Of a DNA stretch of 7,759 nt, positions 7,188 through 7,759 are shown one piece after another. Numbering within the stretch: position 1 is the first letter of the stretch; each line of letters starts with the position of its first letter. The position numbers were made by a program, and so were the translations under genes. This stretch comes from Chloroflexota bacterium (GTDB lineage Bacteria; Chloroflexota; Limnocylindria; Limnocylindrales; CSP1-4). The notes under the pieces were generated by a model. That model saw only the letters and a program-made list of their open reading frames with translations, was not told where the DNA came from and did no database searches. The stretch spans positions 1 to 7,759 of the forward strand of contig JAKAMV010000464.1 of the NCBI GenBank assembly GCA_021812735.1, in the 5' to 3' direction.

Positions 7188-7274
7188 GGGCGGGGCGTCG
7201 AGCTCACGACCCTCGACGCGGCACCCAGCGGGGCGGGCCGTCGAGCTCACGACCCTCGACGCGGCACCCAGCGG
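7188..7274. repeat. Two tandem copies of a 43-base unit, each carrying a hairpin
   Basis: The unit recurs with a period of 43 bases (7188-7230, then 7231-7273). The 36-base core at 7196-7231 is identical to 7239-7274. Each core holds the stem CGTCGAG / CTCGACG around the nine-base loop CTCACGACC, followed by GCGGCACCCAGCGG. The first copy gains an eighth pair (G7195 with C). The repeat starts about 30 bases after the isomerase stop codon, so the hairpins may mark the 3' end of that transcript, although no T-tract follows. Confidence 0.85.
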
Positions 7275-7307
7275 CCCAACGGGAGGAGGAGCCTCGATTC
7301 GAGCCGC
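7261..7307. repeat. Nested-hairpin repeat element, copy A
   Basis: This stretch aligns without gaps to 7364-7410 at 36 of 47 positions. It begins with GCGGCACCCAGCGGC, shared with the end of the tandem unit, and ends GAGCCGC. The outer stem is GCGGC (7271-7275) with GCCGC (7303-7307); the inner stem is GAGG (7283-7286) with CCTC (7292-7295) around AGGAG. It may be a REP-like palindromic unit or structured RNA. Confidence 0.6.
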
Positions 7308-7363
7308 CCCGTGCCGTCGCCCGGAGGTCGGGCGGCCGACCCCTCAAGCCGAGGCCCCTGAGT

Positions 7364-7417
7364 GCGGCACCAAGCGGCTGGCCCGGAGGACGAGCCTCCC
7401 GTTGAGCCGCTGGGTGC
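7364..7417. repeat. Nested-hairpin repeat element, copy B, also in inverted relation to copy A
   Basis: The outer stem pairs 7365-7377 with 7405-7417 (13 positions, one mismatch that is G-U capable on one strand). Inside, GGAGG (7385-7389) pairs with CCTCC (7395-7399) around ACGAG, the same layout as copy A. In addition 7395-7417 is the inverse complement of 7264-7286 at 22 of 23 positions, so copies A and B also form a long-range inverted repeat. Confidence 0.65.
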
Positions 7418-7459
7418 GCTCCCGCGGGCGGGCTCCCGCGGGCGGGCTCCCGCGGGCGG
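7418..7459. repeat. Three perfect tandem copies of a 14-base unit
   Basis: GCTCCCGCGGGCGG occurs three times in a row without a mismatch (7418-7431, 7432-7445, 7446-7459), directly abutting copy B of the hairpin element. Each unit contains the 8-base palindrome CCCGCGGG. Likely a slippage-prone microsatellite-like tract. Confidence 0.9.
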
Positions 7460-7582
7460 GACCGCTCGTTGCGGCGCCCCGCGCGGCGGCCCGACGACCA
7501 GCCCCGGGGCGAGCCGCGTCGCAGCTCCCGGGCCGTGAAGCGGCATGGAACCCGCGGCATCGGGCGGGCGGACCGCCGGTCC

Positions 7583-7623
7583 CGAGGGTCGCCCAGCATG
7601 GACACGAGGGTCGCCGAGCACGG
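7583..7623. repeat. 19-base direct repeat pair upstream of tRNA-Thr
   Basis: 7583-7601 and 7605-7623 agree at 17 of 19 positions (CGAGGGTCGCC-x-AGCA-x-GG), spaced 22 bases start to start, about two helical turns. The second copy spans the position of the -35 region of the tRNA promoter. It could be a pair of protein-binding sites or a simple duplication. Confidence 0.6.
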
Positions 7624-7630
7624 GAAGGGC

Positions 7631-7639
7631 TGCTAAGAT
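7631..7639 (+). promoter_or_regulatory. Extended -10 promoter of tRNA-Thr
   Basis: TGC-TAAGAT (7631-7639) is an extended -10 element. Transcription would start near 7646, just before the tRNA at 7649. The -35 position (about 7611-7616, TCGCCG) matches the consensus only in part. Confidence 0.55.
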
Positions 7640-7648
7640 GCCCACCGC

Positions 7649-7723
7649 GCCGACATAGCTCAGCGGTAGAGCAGCTGTTTCGTAAACAGCAGGTCCTCGG
7701 TTCAAATCCGAGTGTCGGCTCCA
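7649..7723 (+). tRNA. tRNA-Thr, anticodon CGT
   Basis: A complete cloverleaf reading ACG threonine codons. Acceptor GCCGACA (7649-7655) pairs perfectly with TGTCGGC (7713-7719); the D stem is GCTC/GAGC. The anticodon stem GCTGT/ACAGC closes the loop TTCGTAA with anticodon CGT at 7681-7683. The five-base variable region is AGGTC, and the T arm is CTCGG-TTCAAAT-CCGAG. The discriminator is T and the CCA end is encoded (7721-7723). No mismatch in any stem. Confidence 0.97.
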
Positions 7724-7740
7724 GCGATCTGAACTCGAAA

Positions 7741-7759
7741 CCCGGTCCGATGGACCGGG
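7741..7759 (+). terminator. Probable intrinsic terminator of tRNA-Thr, cut by the window edge
   Basis: CCCGGTCC-GAT-GGACCGGG is a perfect eight-pair stem with a three-base loop, 17 bases after the tRNA and preceded by GAAA. The T-tract that would complete a Rho-independent terminator would lie beyond the last base, so this is a strong but unfinished call. Confidence 0.7.

Larger units (their letters stand above)
7157..7648. other. Non-coding, repeat-rich spacer between the isomerase gene and tRNA-Thr
   Basis: About 490 bases without a credible gene. The open frames that cross it on the minus strand are low-complexity Gly/Pro/Arg/Ala-rich, have no recognisable domain, and one runs antisense through the tRNA. 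The stretch holds, in order: a G/C tract (7157-7195), two tandem hairpin units, two diverged copies of a nested-hairpin element, a triple 14-base tandem repeat, the 10-base palindrome GCCCCGGGGC (7501-7510), and a 19-base direct repeat pair just before the tRNA promoter. No T-tract-type terminator for the isomerase gene is visible. Confidence 0.7.

Noticed and set aside
5879..7207. 442-codon open frame on the minus strand
   Set aside because: It is the antisense shadow of the isomerase gene, which has all its family motifs.
7188..7274. Possible CRISPR array
   Set aside because: The two units are contiguous, with no unique spacers of regular length and no cas genes.
7247..7705. 152-codon open frame on the minus strand
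   Set aside because: It runs antisense through the tRNA-Thr gene and the repeat cluster, and its repeated WVPRRGS-like ends come only from the DNA repeats.
7649..7723. tRNA-Thr as an integration site with an island at its 3' end
   Set aside because: Only 36 bases follow the tRNA in the window; no integrase and no duplicated tRNA 3' end can be seen.

Overview
The window is a very G+C-rich bacterial segment. Almost every third codon position in the real genes is G or C, which explains the many long false reading frames on the opposite strands. It reads as chromosomal: five protein genes in separate or divergent transcription units, then a repeat-rich non-coding stretch, then a tRNA gene. No transposase, integrase or phage gene is visible. 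The gene set and base composition would suit a high-GC Chloroflexota or Actinomycetota lineage, but nothing in the sequence fixes the phylum, so this is a weak inference.

Left part (1-1780): the first 71 codons of narG (nitrate reductase / nitrite oxidoreductase alpha subunit) run leftward off the window. A NarK-type nitrate/nitrite transporter is transcribed divergently to the right. The 199-base gap between them holds the only clearly AT-rich patch of the window, with a perfect TATAAT. Together they mark the edge of a nitrate respiration (or nitrite oxidation) locus.

Middle (1890-5772): an M24-fold (Xaa-Pro peptidase/creatinase-like) protein follows on the plus strand. Its active site lacks two of the five canonical metal ligands. 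It converges, with only 28 bases between stop codons, on a 902-residue cytosolic hybrid histidine kinase on the minus strand (GAF-GAF-PAS-HisKA-HATPase-receiver).

Right part (5773-7759): divergent from the kinase is an AGE-family aldose-ketose isomerase/epimerase with its catalytic histidines intact. After it comes about 490 bases without a credible gene. This stretch is full of direct, inverted and tandem repeats, including two copies of a degenerate element with the same nested hairpin. The window ends with a complete tRNA-Thr(CGT) that has its own promoter signal, followed by a strong hairpin cut by the window edge.

The genes do not form one operon. The only clear functional link is narG with the transporter. 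The kinase could sense a redox or small-molecule signal through its GAF/PAS domains, but its target is not in the window. The most unusual items are the altered M24 active site and the structured repeat cluster between the isomerase gene and tRNA-Thr.
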